Below, in pieces: positions 49,555-59,929 of a stretch of DNA of 64,000 nt; position 1 is the first letter of the stretch; each line of letters starts with the position of its first letter. The notes below the pieces were generated by a model. It made no database searches and was not told the origin of the DNA. It was given only the letters and a program-made list of their open reading frames with translations. Made by a program: the position numbers and the translations under genes. This stretch comes from Novosphingobium profundi (GTDB taxonomy: Bacteria; Pseudomonadota; Alphaproteobacteria; Sphingomonadales; Sphingomonadaceae). The stretch covers positions 1-64,000 of the forward strand of contig NZ_JABWCU010000009.1 of NCBI RefSeq assembly GCF_018491765.1, written 5' to 3'.

Positions 49555-50928
49555 CTAGGCATCACCAAGGATACGGTCAACGAGATTGGGCAGCATGCCA
49601 AGACCCGTGAACGCAAGTCCCTTGCTCCCCTCTTCCGCGGGGGCCGAAGCTGGTCCGAAGGCCTTGGCGAACCCGAGCTTGGCCGATTCGCGCTGTCGGA
49701 TCGATGAATGTGCGACCGGCCGGATTTCCCCGGCCAGCGAAACCTCGCCGAACCACACCGCATTGCTCGAAAGCGGCTTGTCGCCCAGCGCCGAAACCAG
49801 CGCGGCCGCGACCGCGAGGTCGGCCGCGGGATCGGACAGACGGTAACCGCCAGCCACGTTGAGATAGACTTCCGCGCTCGAAAAATTGAGCCCGCAACGC
49901 GCCTCGAGCACCGCCAGCAGCATGGCCATGCGCCCATTGTCCCAGCCCACGACGGCTCGCCGAGGCGTTGCTCCGCTCTGCAGCCGCACGATCAACGCCT
50001 GAATCTCGATCAGGACCGGCCGCGTGCCTTCCATGGCGGGGAACACCGCGCTCCCTGCCATCGGCTCGTCACGCCCCGAAAGGAACAGCATCGAGGGGTT
50101 GCCGACTTCGGCCAGCCCGGCGCCTTCCATCGAAAACACACCGATCTCGTCGACGGGACCAAAGCGGTTCTTGAGGCTGCGCAGGATACGGTACTGGTGG
50201 CTGCGCTCGCCCTCGAAGCTCATGACCACGTCGACCATATGCTCGAGCACGCGCGGCCCCGCGATATTGCCATCCTTGGTGACATGCCCGACGAGGATCA
50301 GCGTCACGCCGTTTTCCTTGGCGTAGCGGATGAGCTCGAAGGCACAGCCGCGCACCTGGCTAACGGTTCCGGGCGCCCCCTCGATCTGGTCGGAATGCAT
50401 CGTCTGGATCGAGTCGATGACCAGAAGTGCGGGCGTTTCCATCGAACCCAGCGTGGTCAGGATGTCGCGCACCGAGGTCGCCGAGGCCATCTGGATCGGC
50501 GCCTTCGAGAGGCCGAGGCGCTCGGCCCTGAGGCGCACCTGCCCCGCCGCCTCCTCGCCGCTGACATAGACCGACAAGCCGCCCGAATTGGCGATGTGCG
50601 CGGAAACCTGGAGCAGAAGCGTCGACTTGCCGATGCCGGGATCACCACCCATGAGGATGGCCGAACCGGGCACCAGCCCTCCCCCCAGTGCGCGGTCGAA
50701 TTCGGCAAGGCCGCTGGCCCGGCGCACCGGGAGCTCTCCGGGCGCATCTAGCGGCGTGAAGATTATCGGGCGCCCGCCGGAGGACAGATCGTGCTTGGAC
50801 GAGAAGACGGTCTGGGGCGCTTCTTCGGTGAGCGTGTTCCATTCGCTGCAATCCGCGCACTGACCCTGCCAGCGCGTGGAAACGGCCCCGCAGGCCTGGC
50901 AGACATATCGACGTTTGGGCTTTGCCAT
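49555..50928 (-). CDS. radA: DNA repair protein RadA (Sms)
   Basis: A 457-aa RecA-like ATPase/helicase for branch migration. N-terminal zinc finger CQACGAVSTRWQGQCADC, Walker A GGDPGIGKSTLLLQ near 95, Walker B ALLVIDSIQTM, the RadA KNRFG motif in SLKNRFGPVDEIGVFSM, and a Lon-like domain (SAEVYLNVAGGYRLSDPAAD) at the C-terminus. MAKPKRRYVC at 50928 is the family start. First gene of radA, cvpA, scaffold-like operon. Confidence 0.96.
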   Translation of the reverse strand: MAKPKRRYVCQACGAVSTRWQGQCADCSEWNTLTEEAPQTVFSSKHDLSSGGRPIIFTPLDAPGELPVRRASGLAEFDRALGGGLVPGSAILMGGDPGIGKSTLLLQVSAHIANSGGLSVYVSGEEAAGQVRLRAERLGLSKAPIQMASATSVRDILTTLGSMETPALLVIDSIQTMHSDQIEGAPGTVSQVRGCAFELIRYAKENGVTLILVGHVTKDGNIAGPRVLEHMVDVVMSFEGERSHQYRILRSLKNRFGPVDEIGVFSMEGAGLAEVGNPSMLFLSGRDEPMAGSAVFPAMEGTRPVLIEIQALIVRLQSGATPRRAVVGWDNGRMAMLLAVLEARCGLNFSSAEVYLNVAGGYRLSDPAADLAVAAALVSALGDKPLSSNAVWFGEVSLAGEIRPVAHSSIRQRESAKLGFAKAFGPASAPAEEGSKGLAFTGLGMLPNLVDRILGDA

Positions 50929-50998
50929 GCGAGGGAGGTAACCGGAACGGAGCAAGAACGCAATTGCCTTTCAAGCGCTTCGGGTCCACCGTGGCGGC

Positions 50999-53317
50999 AT
51001 GCGGCAAAAAGAACTGCGGATCGCACTGGTATGCTACGGAGGCGTCAGCCTCGCCGTCTACATGCATGGGGTCACCAAGGAGCTGTGGAAGGCCCTCAAG
51101 GCCAGCCAGTCGTTCTGGGCGGGAGAGCCACCGGAGGCGGGCAGTGTCGCGGTCTATCACCGCATGCTCGAGACCATCGCGCAACGGTGCGGCATTCGCC
51201 TGCGGGTCATGGCCGATGTCGTCGCGGGAGCGAGCGCGGGCGGGATCAACAGCGTCTTCCTGGCCCAGGCGATCCATTCCGGACAGTCGCTCGAACCGCT
51301 CACCAACCTCTGGCTGGAATGCGCCGATATCGACGCCCTGCTCGATCCCGAGGCACGTCCCTGGTCGGCGGCATCGAAATTCTGGGCGCGCCCGATCGTC
51401 TCGATCCTGCTCGGCCGGCAGGACAGTGCGATCCATGACAGCGTCGCCCCCGAAACCCGCAGCGAAGTGCACGAGAAGCTCTCGCGCCTGATCCGTTCGC
51501 GTTGGTTCGAACCGCCCTTCTCCGGCCAGGGCCTGTCGACAACGCTGGCCGCCGCCTTCGAGGCGATGGCCCGCGCCCCTGGCGGCGCCCCGCTGCTTCC
51601 TGCCCGCCATCCTCTCGACCTCTTCGTGACCGCGACCGATTTCAAAGGGCACCTTGAGGGTCTCAAGCTCCACTCCCCGCCACTCGTGCTGGAGAGCGAA
51701 CACCGCCTGACGATCGACTTCCACGCCCGCACACCTGCGCAGGGCGGTTCCTCGCTCACCGCGGTGCCCGAACTCATTCTGGCGGCCCGGGCGACTTCGA
51801 GCTTTCCGGGCGCCTTCCCTCCACTGCAGCTCGCCGAGATCGACGACCTCGTCGCGAAGCGGGAAATGAACTGGCCAGGCCGCGACGATTTCCTTGCCCG
51901 GATCATGCCCGAACACACGCAGCGCGGCGATCTGGACGCGGTCGCGCTGATCGACGGCTCGGTGCTCGTTAATGCCCCCTTCCGCGACGCCATGAGCGTG
52001 CTGCGCAACCGGCCCGCCGCGCGCGAGGTCGATCGCCGGATCGTTTACATCGAGCCCACGCCCGATGCCTTCGGCGAAGCCGCACGGCGCCACCCCAAGG
52101 CGCCCGGTTTCTTCTCGGTCATTTTCGGGGCACTCTCCTCGATCCCGCGCGAACAACCGATCCGCGACAATCTCGAAGCGATCGAACTCGATTCGCGCGA
52201 GACCGCAACGCTGCGTGAGATCATCGAGGCCCTGCGCCCCGAGATCGAGGAAACCGTCGAGAAGCTGTTCGGGCATACCTTCTTCCTCGATCACCCGACG
52301 CCCTCGCGCCTCGCCAACTGGCGCGAGAAGGCGCACAAGGCCACGCGCGAACAGGCCGGTTTCGCCTATCACAGCTATGCGCAGATCAAGCTGACGGGGG
52401 TTCTCGAACGCATCGCGCGCCGCGCGCTCGAAGCCGCGCCCGAGCTCGATCAGGGCTCGACCAAACCGCTGGTCGATCGGCTTGTACGCCAACTGGCCGA
52501 CGATGGCCTCGACCGCAGCCAGGGTCTGCGCAACGGCAGCTCGCCCAGGCTCATCGAATTCTTCCGCCGCTACGACATCGCCTACCGCACGCGGCGCCTT
52601 CGCTTCCTTGCGCGCCGCGTGACGCAGGAGCGCGAACAGGACCAGGGTGTAAACGAGAGCGACCGCGACAAGGCGCGCGATGCCATCTACGCCGCGCTCA
52701 GTCTCTATCAGGAGGCGAACTGGGGCGTGGCGCAGCGGGGCGCCTTCCAGGCCAGCGCAGCGCGTATCCTCGAGCATCCCTCCAAGGCGCTCAACGTGCT
52801 CGATAGCATCTGGCGATTGCAGGAAACCGACGAAAAGGTCGACGAGATCCTGACCGCAGCGCTATCCGAAATGCCCCGCAACTTGCGTCGGCGCATCCTG
52901 CTCGCGTACCTTGGTTTCCCCTTCTACGACGCGGCGACGCTTCCGATGCTGCGCGGCGAAGGGCTCAACGAATTCGATCCGATCCAGGTCGATCGCATCT
53001 CGCCCGAGGATTGCACCGCGATCCGGCCCGAAGGCGGCGTGTCGCCTCTGCGCGGCACCGAATTCTTCACCTTCGGGGCTTTCTTCAGCCGTGCCTACCG
53101 TGAGAACGACTATCTATGGGGGCGCCTCCACGGCGCCGAGCGGATGATCGATTTGATCGCCTCGACCGTGCCGTTAGACCACGCGCTCAGCCACGAAGAG
53201 CTGCGCAGCTTGCGCCGTGAGGCGTTTCTCGCGGTGCTCGACGAAGAAAGGGACCGGCTATGCGCCGATCCCTCCCTTGTCGATCAGGTTCGAAACGAGA
53301 TCCTGTCGCGCGACTGA
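50999..53317 (+). CDS. Patatin-like phospholipase with DUF3376 domain
   Basis: A 772-aa protein. The patatin part has the anion hole LVCYGGVSLAVYMHG near residue 10, the nucleophile motif VVAGASAGGINSVF (GxSxG) near 77, and the dyad aspartate in LIDGSVLVNAPF near 317. The remaining 400 residues correspond to DUF3376. Hydrolyses acyl esters of phospholipids; no signal peptide or membrane helix is evident, so location is cytoplasmic or peripheral. Divergent from radA; the start ATG 50999 has a weak ribosome site. Confidence 0.88.
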   Translation: MRQKELRIALVCYGGVSLAVYMHGVTKELWKALKASQSFWAGEPPEAGSVAVYHRMLETIAQRCGIRLRVMADVVAGASAGGINSVFLAQAIHSGQSLEPLTNLWLECADIDALLDPEARPWSAASKFWARPIVSILLGRQDSAIHDSVAPETRSEVHEKLSRLIRSRWFEPPFSGQGLSTTLAAAFEAMARAPGGAPLLPARHPLDLFVTATDFKGHLEGLKLHSPPLVLESEHRLTIDFHARTPAQGGSSLTAVPELILAARATSSFPGAFPPLQLAEIDDLVAKREMNWPGRDDFLARIMPEHTQRGDLDAVALIDGSVLVNAPFRDAMSVLRNRPAAREVDRRIVYIEPTPDAFGEAARRHPKAPGFFSVIFGALSSIPREQPIRDNLEAIELDSRETATLREIIEALRPEIEETVEKLFGHTFFLDHPTPSRLANWREKAHKATREQAGFAYHSYAQIKLTGVLERIARRALEAAPELDQGSTKPLVDRLVRQLADDGLDRSQGLRNGSSPRLIEFFRRYDIAYRTRRLRFLARRVTQEREQDQGVNESDRDKARDAIYAALSLYQEANWGVAQRGAFQASAARILEHPSKALNVLDSIWRLQETDEKVDEILTAALSEMPRNLRRRILLAYLGFPFYDAATLPMLRGEGLNEFDPIQVDRISPEDCTAIRPEGGVSPLRGTEFFTFGAFFSRAYRENDYLWGRLHGAERMIDLIASTVPLDHALSHEELRSLRREAFLAVLDEERDRLCADPSLVDQVRNEILSRD

Positions 53318-53327
53318 GGCCCGCGGG

Positions 53328-54476
53328 TCACTCGGTCAGGTCGCTCCAGGCATCCTTGATCCGATCGAAGAAGCCCTTCGATTGGGGGCATTCCTCGCCG
53401 GTCTCGGTTTCCTGCAACTCGCGCAGGATCTCGCGCTGGCGTGCGGTGAGCTTGGTAGGCGTCTCGACCGCGATCTCGATGACGAGATCGCCGCGGCCGC
53501 GCCCCTGCAGCACCGGCATGCCCGCGCCGCGCTTGCGAAGCTGCTTGCCCGACTGGATGCCGGCGGGAATGTCGACCGTGATCGGTGCCCCGTCGATACC
53601 CGGAATCTCGATCGATCCGCCAAGCGCCGCCGTCGTGAAGGTGATCGGAACGCGGGTGATCAGCGTCGTCCCCTCACGCTCGAACACCTTGTGGCGCTTG
53701 ACGTGAAGGAAGATATAGAGATCGCCCGGAGGCGCCCCGAATGGCCCCGCCTCGCCCTTGCCGGACAAACGGATGCGCGTGCCGTTGTCGACGCCCGGGG
53801 GAATCTCCACCTCGATCGTCTGCGGCTTGTCGACGCGGCCTTCACCGCCGCACGAACGGCACGGCTTTTCGATCACCTCGCCGCGACCGTGGCAGGTCGG
53901 ACAGGTGCGCTCGACAATGAAGAAGCCTTGCTGGGCGCGCACCTTGCCGTGGCCCGCGCACATCGAGCACGTCCGCTTGCCGGTGCCGGGCTCGGCGCCC
54001 GAACCCTCGCACGGTTCGCAGACCTGCGAGACCTCGATGGTGATCTCGGTCTTCTTGCCGTTGAAGGCATCCTCGAGCGCGATTTCCATGTCGAAGGGCA
54101 AGTCGGCGCCGCGGCGGGCCTGCTGGCGGCCACCGCCGCCACCGCCGAAGGCGCTGCCGAAGATGGATTCGAAGATGTCGCCGATATCGCCGAATTCGGC
54201 GCCCATGCCATGGCCGCCGTGCCCACCGCCACCGCCCATGCCCTGCTGGAACGCGGCGTGACCGAAGCGGTCGTAGGCGGCGCGCTTTTGCGGGTCCTTC
54301 AGGCAGTCATAGGCTTCGCTGCACTGCTTGAAGCGGGATTCGGCCTCAGCATCGCCCGGGTTCTTGTCCGGGTGGAAGCGCATGGCCATCCGGCGATAGG
54401 CCGACTTGATCGTCTTGTCGTCGGCATCGCGCGAAACTTCGAGGAGTTCGTAATAGTCGATTTCGGTTGCTGACAC
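53328..54476 (-). CDS. dnaJ: Chaperone DnaJ
   Basis: A 382-aa type I J-protein: J domain with [13 protein letters not shown] (HPD), a glycine-rich linker ([10 protein letters not shown] and [10 protein letters not shown]), the four zinc repeats [24 protein letters not shown] and CRSCGGEG, then client-binding domains. GTG start 54476 has GGAGGTGAG ten bases upstream; the alternative upstream frame is unsupported. Transcribed after dnaK with an 81-bp gap. Confidence 0.96.
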   Translation of the reverse strand: MSATEIDYYELLEVSRDADDKTIKSAYRRMAMRFHPDKNPGDAEAESRFKQCSEAYDCLKDPQKRAAYDRFGHAAFQQGMGGGGGHGGHGMGAEFGDIGDIFESIFGSAFGGGGGGRQQARRGADLPFDMEIALEDAFNGKKTEITIEVSQVCEPCEGSGAEPGTGKRTCSMCAGHGKVRAQQGFFIVERTCPTCHGRGEVIEKPCRSCGGEGRVDKPQTIEVEIPPGVDNGTRIRLSGKGEAGPFGAPPGDLYIFLHVKRHKVFEREGTTLITRVPITFTTAALGGSIEIPGIDGAPITVDIPAGIQSGKQLRKRGAGMPVLQGRGRGDLVIEIAVETPTKLTARQREILRELQETETGEECPQSKGFFDRIKDAWSDLTE

Positions 54477-54557
54477 TGTGGTCTCACCTCCTTCGATGCC
54501 GCAAGGCGCCCCCGGCGCGTTGAGCACCGACGACGCCCTGCAGTTTCATCAGGACTG

Positions 54558-56474
54558 TCAGCCCTTGTTGTTTTCGTCGACTTCCGAGAATTCGGCATCA
54601 ACCACGTCGTCGTCGGCCTGGGGAGCCGAAGCGCCCGCGTCGGCGCCGCCGGCAGCCTGTTCCTTCTCGTAGATCGCCTGGCCCATCTTCATCGCCACTT
54701 CGGTGAGGGCCTGGGTCTTGGCGGTGATCTCCGCGACATCGGTGCCTTCAAGCGCGGTCCTGGCAGCGGCGATCGCGGCCTCGACTTCACCCTTCAGGCC
54801 AGCGTCGATCTTGTCGCCGTTCTCGACGAGCTGCTGCTCGGTCGCGTGGACAAGGCTTTCGCCGTTGTTCTTGGCTTCGGCCGCCTCACGACGCTTCTTG
54901 TCTTCCTCGGCGAACTTCTCGGCATCCTTGACCATCTGGTCGATGTCGGAGTCCGAAAGACCGCCCGAAGCCTGGATGCGGATCTGCTGTTCCTTGCCCG
55001 TGCCCTTGTCCTTGGCGGACACGTTCACGATGCCGTTGGCGTCGATGTCGAAGGTCACCTCGATCTGCGGGACGCCGCGACGTGCCGGCGGGATGCCGAC
55101 GAGGTCGAACTGGCCGAGCAGCTTGTTGTCCTGCGCCATCTCGCGCTCGCCCTGGAACACGCGGATCGTCACCGCCTGCTGGTTGTCTTCGGCGGTCGAG
55201 TAGACCTGGCTCTTCTTGGTCGGGATCGTCGTGTTGCGGTCGATCATCTTGGTCATGATGCCGCCCAGCGTCTCGATGCCCAGCGAAAGCGGGGTCACGT
55301 CGAGCAGCAGCACGTCCTTGACGTCGCCCTGGAGAACGCCGGCCTGGATCGCCGCGCCCATGGCCACGACTTCGTCCGGGTTCACGCCGGTGTGCGGCTC
55401 CTTGCCGAAGAATTCCTTCACGACTTCGCGCACCTTGGGCATGCGGGTCATGCCGCCCACGAGCACCACGTCATCGATATCCGCAGCCGAAACGCCGGCG
55501 TCGGCCAAGGCCTTCTTGCACGGGTCGAGCGTGCGCTTGATAAGATCCGCAACCATCTTCTCGAGGTCCGAGCGGGTGATCGTCTCGACGAGGTGAAGCG
55601 GCGTGGTGGCGCCACCTTCCATGCGCGCGGTGATGAAGGGCAGGTTGACTTCGGTCGAGGCGGTCGAGGACAGCTCGATCTTGGCCTTCTCGGCCGCTTC
55701 CTTCAGGCGCTGCAGGGCCAGCTTGTCGGTGCGGAGATCCATGTTCTCCTTGGCCTTGAACTTGTCGGCCAGCCACTCCACGAGCTTGGTGTCGAAATCT
55801 TCACCGCCCAGGAACGTGTCGCCGTTGGTCGACTTCACCTCGAACACGCCGTCACCGATCTCGAGGATCGAGACGTCGAAGGTGCCGCCGCCAAGGTCGT
55901 AGACCGCGATGGTCTTGCCGTCGTTCTTGTCGAGGCCATAGGCGAGCGCGGCCGCGGTCGGCTCGTTGATGATGCGCAGAACTTCGAGACCCGCGATCTG
56001 CCCGGCGTCCTTGGTCGCCTGGCGCTGCGCGTCGTTGAAGTACGCAGGCACCGTGATGACCGCCTGCGTGACCGTTTCACCCAGGTACGATTCGGCGGTT
56101 TCCTTCATCTTCTGAAGAGTGAAGGCCGAGATCTGCGAGGGCGAATAGTCTTCGCCGCCAGCGTTGACCCAGGCATCGCCGTTCTTGCCCTTGACGATGG
56201 TGTACGGGACGAGCTCGGTGTCCTTCTTGGTCACCGGATCGTCGAAGCGGCGGCCGATGAGGCGCTTCACCGCAAAAATCGTGTTGTCGCCGTTCGTGAC
56301 CGCCTGGCGCTTGGCCGGCTGTCCGATCAGGCGTTCGCCGTCCTTGGTGAAGGCGACGATGGACGGCGTCGTGCGCGCGCCCTCGGAATTCTCGATGACC
56401 TTGGGCTTGCCGCCGTCCATGACGGCAACGCAGCTGTTGGTGGTGCCAAGGTCGATACCAATTACTTTACCCAT
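54558..56474 (-). CDS. dnaK: Chaperone DnaK (Hsp70)
   Basis: A 638-aa Hsp70: [19 protein letters not shown] phosphate 1, [18 protein letters not shown] phosphate 2, [10 protein letters not shown] adenosine motif, linker [16 protein letters not shown], and an acidic tail ([17 protein letters not shown]). Start MGKVIGID at 56474; the frame opens three codons earlier. A promoter of RpoH type (CTTG-N17-CCTATAT) lies 104-131 bp upstream, so it is heat-induced together with dnaJ. Confidence 0.97.
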   Translation of the reverse strand: MGKVIGIDLGTTNSCVAVMDGGKPKVIENSEGARTTPSIVAFTKDGERLIGQPAKRQAVTNGDNTIFAVKRLIGRRFDDPVTKKDTELVPYTIVKGKNGDAWVNAGGEDYSPSQISAFTLQKMKETAESYLGETVTQAVITVPAYFNDAQRQATKDAGQIAGLEVLRIINEPTAAALAYGLDKNDGKTIAVYDLGGGTFDVSILEIGDGVFEVKSTNGDTFLGGEDFDTKLVEWLADKFKAKENMDLRTDKLALQRLKEAAEKAKIELSSTASTEVNLPFITARMEGGATTPLHLVETITRSDLEKMVADLIKRTLDPCKKALADAGVSAADIDDVVLVGGMTRMPKVREVVKEFFGKEPHTGVNPDEVVAMGAAIQAGVLQGDVKDVLLLDVTPLSLGIETLGGIMTKMIDRNTTIPTKKSQVYSTAEDNQQAVTIRVFQGEREMAQDNKLLGQFDLVGIPPARRGVPQIEVTFDIDANGIVNVSAKDKGTGKEQQIRIQASGGLSDSDIDQMVKDAEKFAEEDKKRREAAEAKNNGESLVHATEQQLVENGDKIDAGLKGEVEAAIAAARTALEGTDVAEITAKTQALTEVAMKMGQAIYEKEQAAGGADAGASAPQADDDVVDAEFSEVDENNKG

Positions 56475-56577
56475 TATCCCCATTCCTCACGTCAATGGTT
56501 GACACCGCGCGGATCGCCTCCCTTGTTTGAGGCAAGGCGGCTTGTGCGGCTCGGTGACGTTCAATCGTCGAAGCGGG

Positions 56578-56605
56578 ATATAGGTGCGGTTTTTCTTGGA
56601 ACAAG
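56578..56605 (-). promoter_or_regulatory. RpoH (sigma-32) promoter of dnaK
   Basis: On the minus strand CTTG (56605-56602), 17 bases, then CCTATAT (56584-56578) match the alphaproteobacterial heat-shock consensus. The hrcA promoter at 59930-59957 has the same geometry. Confidence 0.75.
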
Positions 56606-56667
56606 ACCATCGTGCTGGCATTAGCGTCACCCTCGAATTCACCGACGCCAGCAAGGATGCTTCCGCC

Positions 56668-57240
56668 ATGCAGACCCGCAAGATCGCCGCCTTTTCAGCC
56701 CTCTCGCTGGCCGTGCTGAGCCTGGCTGCCTGTCAGAAATCGCCCGAGCCCACCCCGTCCGAAAGCGCGACCGGTGCGAGCGAGGCGTTGGGCCCCGACG
56801 CCAAGCCGGGCACCAGCGCGAAGGCCGGACGCCTCGTCCTGCCCGTCGTCGCGGGGCGTCCCGCCGCGGTCTATTTCAGCTTCACCAACAGCGGCGACAA
56901 GCCCGTCGCGCTCGCCTCGATCCACATCGACGGCGCCGACAGCGCGGAGATGCACAAGACCGAAGGCGGCAAGATGAGCGCGGTCGAACGTCTCGCGGTC
57001 GCCCCTGGTGAAACCGTGACATTCACACCCGGCGGGTATCACGTCATGGCCTTCGATCTCGACACTGCGAAACTGGCGAGTGGCGGAACGACCGAAATGA
57101 CGATCACCTTCGAGGATGGCGACAAGATCTCGATGCCGCTCGCGATCGAGAAGATGGGCGCCGGAATGGACACCGATGCGGGCATGGCGATGGACCACGC
57201 GTCCATGGACCACGGCGCGATGGACACGATGCAGCACTGA
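56668..57240 (+). CDS. PCu(A)C-type periplasmic copper chaperone lipoprotein
   Basis: A 190-aa lipoprotein: signal MQTRKIAAFSALSLAVLSLA then AC (lipobox LAAC). The PCu(A)C domain has AVYFSFTNSGDKPVALASI, MHKTEGGKM near 94 and PGGYHVMAFDL near 125, the H(M)xnHxM copper site. The C-terminus is Met/His-rich (MDTDAGMAMDHASMDHGAMD), probably an extra copper-binding tail. These proteins deliver Cu(I) to cytochrome oxidase CuA. Upstream M at 56584 is not preferred; ATG 56668 gives the signal peptide. Confidence 0.88.
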   Translation: MQTRKIAAFSALSLAVLSLAACQKSPEPTPSESATGASEALGPDAKPGTSAKAGRLVLPVVAGRPAAVYFSFTNSGDKPVALASIHIDGADSAEMHKTEGGKMSAVERLAVAPGETVTFTPGGYHVMAFDLDTAKLASGGTTEMTITFEDGDKISMPLAIEKMGAGMDTDAGMAMDHASMDHGAMDTMQH

Positions 57241-57250
57241 TCCCGCGAGC

Positions 57251-57751
57251 ATGGAGCACACGTGCCCGCCGGGTGAGGAACGCGGATTGACCGCTGCGGA
57301 AATTGCTCTGGCGCGCCGCGTCTTCGGCGACGCGATCGCCTATACTCCGGTACGCATCCGGCGCCGGCGCTGGTTTCCCTGGCAACCGCTGCGCACGGTC
57401 ATGGCGCCGTGCGGCCACATCCATTTCCATCCCCGCGCGCAATTCTACTGCGACGACTTCGCCGCAAGCGGGATGGACCTGCAAGGCCTGTTCATCCACG
57501 AGATGACGCACGTCTGGCAGGCGCAGCGCAAGGGCTGGCACTTCCTGCCCACACACCGCCATCCCTGGTGCCGCTATGAATACACCTTGGAGCCGGGCAA
57601 GCCCTTCGAGCGCTACGGTCTCGAGCAGCAGGCCGAGATCGTGCGCCACGCCTTCATGCTGCTGAGCGGCGTATCCGTTGAAGGGTTGGCGCCGCTGTCT
57701 GTCTACCTCGAACTGCTGCCCTTCACGCCGCAACTGCGATCTGCGACCTGA
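57251..57751 (+). CDS. HExxH-motif protein (vgr-related type)
   Basis: A 166-aa protein, start ATG 57251 ten bases after the copper-chaperone stop. HEMTHVWQ near residue 84 is a zincin-like metal motif; MAPCGHIHFHPRAQFYCDDF precedes it and EQQAEIVRHAFMLLSG follows with a possible third ligand. Annotated in relatives as vgr-related protein, though no Rhs/VgrG domain is visible. No signal peptide. Function unknown; a bidirectional terminator follows. Confidence 0.7.
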   Translation: MEHTCPPGEERGLTAAEIALARRVFGDAIAYTPVRIRRRRWFPWQPLRTVMAPCGHIHFHPRAQFYCDDFAASGMDLQGLFIHEMTHVWQAQRKGWHFLPTHRHPWCRYEYTLEPGKPFERYGLEQQAEIVRHAFMLLSGVSVEGLAPLSVYLELLPFTPQLRSAT

Positions 57752-57757
57752 CGCCGG

Positions 57758-57807
57758 ACACGAAAACGGGGGCTGGTGCACCGCTGCATCAGCCCCCGTT
57801 TTCGTGT
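57758..57807. terminator. Strong bidirectional terminator
   Basis: ACACGAAAACGGGGGCTG (57758-57775) pairs perfectly with CAGCCCCCGTTTTCGTGT (57790-57807); the loop holds a further TGCA/TGCA pairing. The A-run and T-run on the two arms serve both convergent genes. Confidence 0.9.
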
Positions 57808-57829
57808 TCATGAACGAGCCGAAGCGCGC

Positions 57830-58096
57830 TCAGCAGTGGTCGTCCCAGTAGCGATTGCCATGGCGATCGTACTTGTAGCAGCCATCCTTCTTCTTGACCT
57901 GCGACCCGGCCGCCGCGCCCGCAGCCGCCCCGATCGCCGCGCCAGTGCCGACATCGCCGCCAGCGACCGCACCGACACCGGCGCCGAGCGCACCGCCTGC
58001 CAGCGCGCCTTCGCCGGCATAGTTACTGGCACAGCCGGCCATCGCGAAGCAGCCAGCAGCCATGACGGGCAAGATCAGTTTACAGTAGTTGCGCAT
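57830..58096 (-). CDS. Glycine-zipper outer-membrane-type lipoprotein
   Basis: An 88-aa lipoprotein: MRNYCKLILPVMAAGCFAMA then GC (lipobox MAGC). The middle GEGALAGGALGAGVGAVAGG and [17 protein letters not shown] is a glycine-zipper 2TM segment; the tail CYKYDRHGNRYWDDHC is polar with two cysteines. Related to the small YMGG/SlyB-like lipoproteins; role unknown, probably envelope integrity. Confidence 0.8.
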   Translation of the reverse strand: MRNYCKLILPVMAAGCFAMAGCASNYAGEGALAGGALGAGVGAVAGGDVGTGAAIGAAAGAAAGSQVKKKDGCYKYDRHGNRYWDDHC

Positions 58097-58198
58097 CCCA
58101 TTTACTCCGGTAATCGTTTGTTACCAGAACCAACGGAGCCACCGGAAAAGAGTTCCGGAATTTCTTGGAAAGTTGGCCGCAAGGTGGCCCAAACGCAA

Positions 58199-58233
58199 AG
58201 CGGAGCCGCGACCTCTCGATCACGGCTCCGCTT
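58199..58233 (-). terminator. Terminator hairpin after grpE
   Basis: AAGCGGAGCCG (58199-58209) and CGGCTCCGCTT (58223-58233) form a perfect 11-bp stem downstream of grpE on the minus strand, followed there by TTTGCGTTT. Confidence 0.8.
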
Positions 58234-58278
58234 GGAATGCGACCATCGCCAAAGGCGAAGCGCACGATCCGAAAAAGC

Positions 58279-58857
58279 TCAGTCCGGCTTCTTCGCGACG
58301 GCCACCATGGCCGGACGCAGCAGGCGGTCCTTGATCATGTAGCCCGCCTGCAATTCCTGCACGACGGTGCCCGGCTCGACGTCGGCCGAGGGCACTTCGA
58401 TCATCGCCTGGTGCTGGTTGGGATCGAGCGGCAGGCCCATCGCGGCCACGCGGGTGATGCCGTGATTGGTGAAGACCTTGTCGATCTCGCGGCTCGTCGC
58501 CTCGATGCCGACCACGATGTTCTTCAGCTTTTCGTCCTCGCGCTGGTCGGCGGGAATGGCCGAAAGCGCACGGGCCAGGTTGTCGGCAACCGAAAGGATC
58601 TCGCGCGCGAAGCTGGTCGCCGAGTAGTTGCGCGCATCGGCGATGTCCTTCTCGAGGCGGCGACGCACGTTCTGCGTCTCGGCGCGCGCATAGAGCGCGT
58701 CCTGCTTGGCCACGGCGAGTTCCTCGCGCAGCTTGGCGAGTTCGTCCTGCGCGTCGTTGGCGTCCGGTTCGCCGTTATCGAGCATTTCCTCGGGCACCCC
58801 TTCCAGTTCGCGTGCCACATCCTGATCCACTGGCGGCTGCGTCTTGTCGTCAGTCAT
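58279..58857 (-). CDS. grpE: Nucleotide exchange factor GrpE
   Basis: A 192-aa GrpE: acidic N-terminal tail, long coiled coil (LAKLREELAVAKQDALYARA, RRRLEKDIADARNYSATSFA), then the beta-wing HQAMIEVPSADVEPGTVVQE and GYMIKDRLLRPAMVAVAK. Releases ADP from DnaK. ATG 58857 (MTDDKTQPP) fits the family. It follows hrcA by 17 bp, so the RpoH-type promoter before hrcA drives both. Confidence 0.95.
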   Translation of the reverse strand: MTDDKTQPPVDQDVARELEGVPEEMLDNGEPDANDAQDELAKLREELAVAKQDALYARAETQNVRRRLEKDIADARNYSATSFAREILSVADNLARALSAIPADQREDEKLKNIVVGIEATSREIDKVFTNHGITRVAAMGLPLDPNQHQAMIEVPSADVEPGTVVQELQAGYMIKDRLLRPAMVAVAKKPD

Positions 58858-58874
58858 GTCTTCTTTGGTTCCAG

Positions 58875-59918
58875 CTATCCGATAAGCTTGCCCAGACTTC
58901 GGGCGGTGAAGTCCACCATGGGGACGACCCGCGCGTAATTCAACCGCGTCGGACCGATAACCCCCACCACGCCGATCACCCTGCCCTCGCGGTCGCGATA
59001 GGGCGAAGCGATGACAGAGGAGCCCGAAAGCGCGAAAAGCCGGTTCTCCGACCCGATGAAGATGCGCGTCGAGCGCGCCTCGCGCGCGCTTTCGAGCAAT
59101 TCGGCGACCGACTGCTTGTTTTCGAGGTCGTCGAGCAGAGACCGCACGCGCTCGAGGTCGGACAGAGCGCTCTCGTCGAGGAGGTTCGCCTGGCCCCGCA
59201 CGATCAGCACCGGGCGCGCCAACGCGTCCTCGCTCCACACAGCGAGACCGCGTTCGACGAGTTCACGGCTCGCCGCATCGAGCGCTGCCTTGCCCGAGGC
59301 GATCTCGGCCTGCATCAGCCGCGTCGCCTCGCCGAACGTGCGCCCCTTGAGGTGCGCGCTGATGAAGTTCGAAGCCGCTTCCAGGCTCCCCGGAGCCAGC
59401 GTCTCGGGAAGTTCGACGACCCGGTTCTCGACCGCGCCGTCATCGTCGACCACGACCGCCAGGGCGCGTCCCGGCCCCAGGGGGACCAGTTGCAGGTGCG
59501 AAAGGCGCGGTTCGCGCCGGGGGACCATGACCAGCCCCGCACTCGAGGTGAGATTGGAAAGGAGAGAGCTCGTCGCCTCCAAAGCGGCCTCGATAGGGCC
59601 GGGCGCGGAAAGGCCCCGTTCGATCGCCTGGCGCTCCTCGATGCTCGGCTCGGCCACCTGCATGATGCCATCGACGAACAGGCGCAGGCCCGCCTCGGTC
59701 GGCAGGCGCCCCGCGCTGGTGTGCGGCGCGGCAAGCAGGCCCAGCGATTCGAGATCCGCCAGCACCGAGCGGATCGAGGCGGAGGAAAGCCCGACCCCGC
59801 CCGGCCCCGCCAGCGCCTTCGAACCAACAGGCGCGCCCGTCTCGAGATAGCCCTCCACGACAAGGCGGAAAATGTCGCGCGCGCGACTGGTCAGTTCGGT
59901 GATCGGTGGGCTTGGCAT
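58875..59918 (-). CDS. hrcA: Heat-inducible transcription repressor HrcA
   Basis: A 347-aa HrcA: N-terminal winged helix ([59 protein letters not shown]), then a GAF-like middle and the C-terminal [20 protein letters not shown]. HrcA normally binds CIRCE (TTAGCACTC-N9-GAGTGCTAA). No CIRCE is visible upstream of dnaK, hrcA or elsewhere in the window, so its targets (usually groESL) lie outside. Start 59918 ([14 protein letters not shown]) is preferred. Confidence 0.95.
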   Translation of the reverse strand: MPSPPITELTSRARDIFRLVVEGYLETGAPVGSKALAGPGGVGLSSASIRSVLADLESLGLLAAPHTSAGRLPTEAGLRLFVDGIMQVAEPSIEERQAIERGLSAPGPIEAALEATSSLLSNLTSSAGLVMVPRREPRLSHLQLVPLGPGRALAVVVDDDGAVENRVVELPETLAPGSLEAASNFISAHLKGRTFGEATRLMQAEIASGKAALDAASRELVERGLAVWSEDALARPVLIVRGQANLLDESALSDLERVRSLLDDLENKQSVAELLESAREARSTRIFIGSENRLFALSGSSVIASPYRDREGRVIGVVGVIGPTRLNYARVVPMVDFTARSLGKLIG

Positions 59919-59929
59919 GATGCGTGACA

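Noticed and set aside
54846..56624. A 592-codon plus-strand frame opposite dnaK
   Set aside because: Antisense shadow of a highly conserved gene with no start signal or domain.
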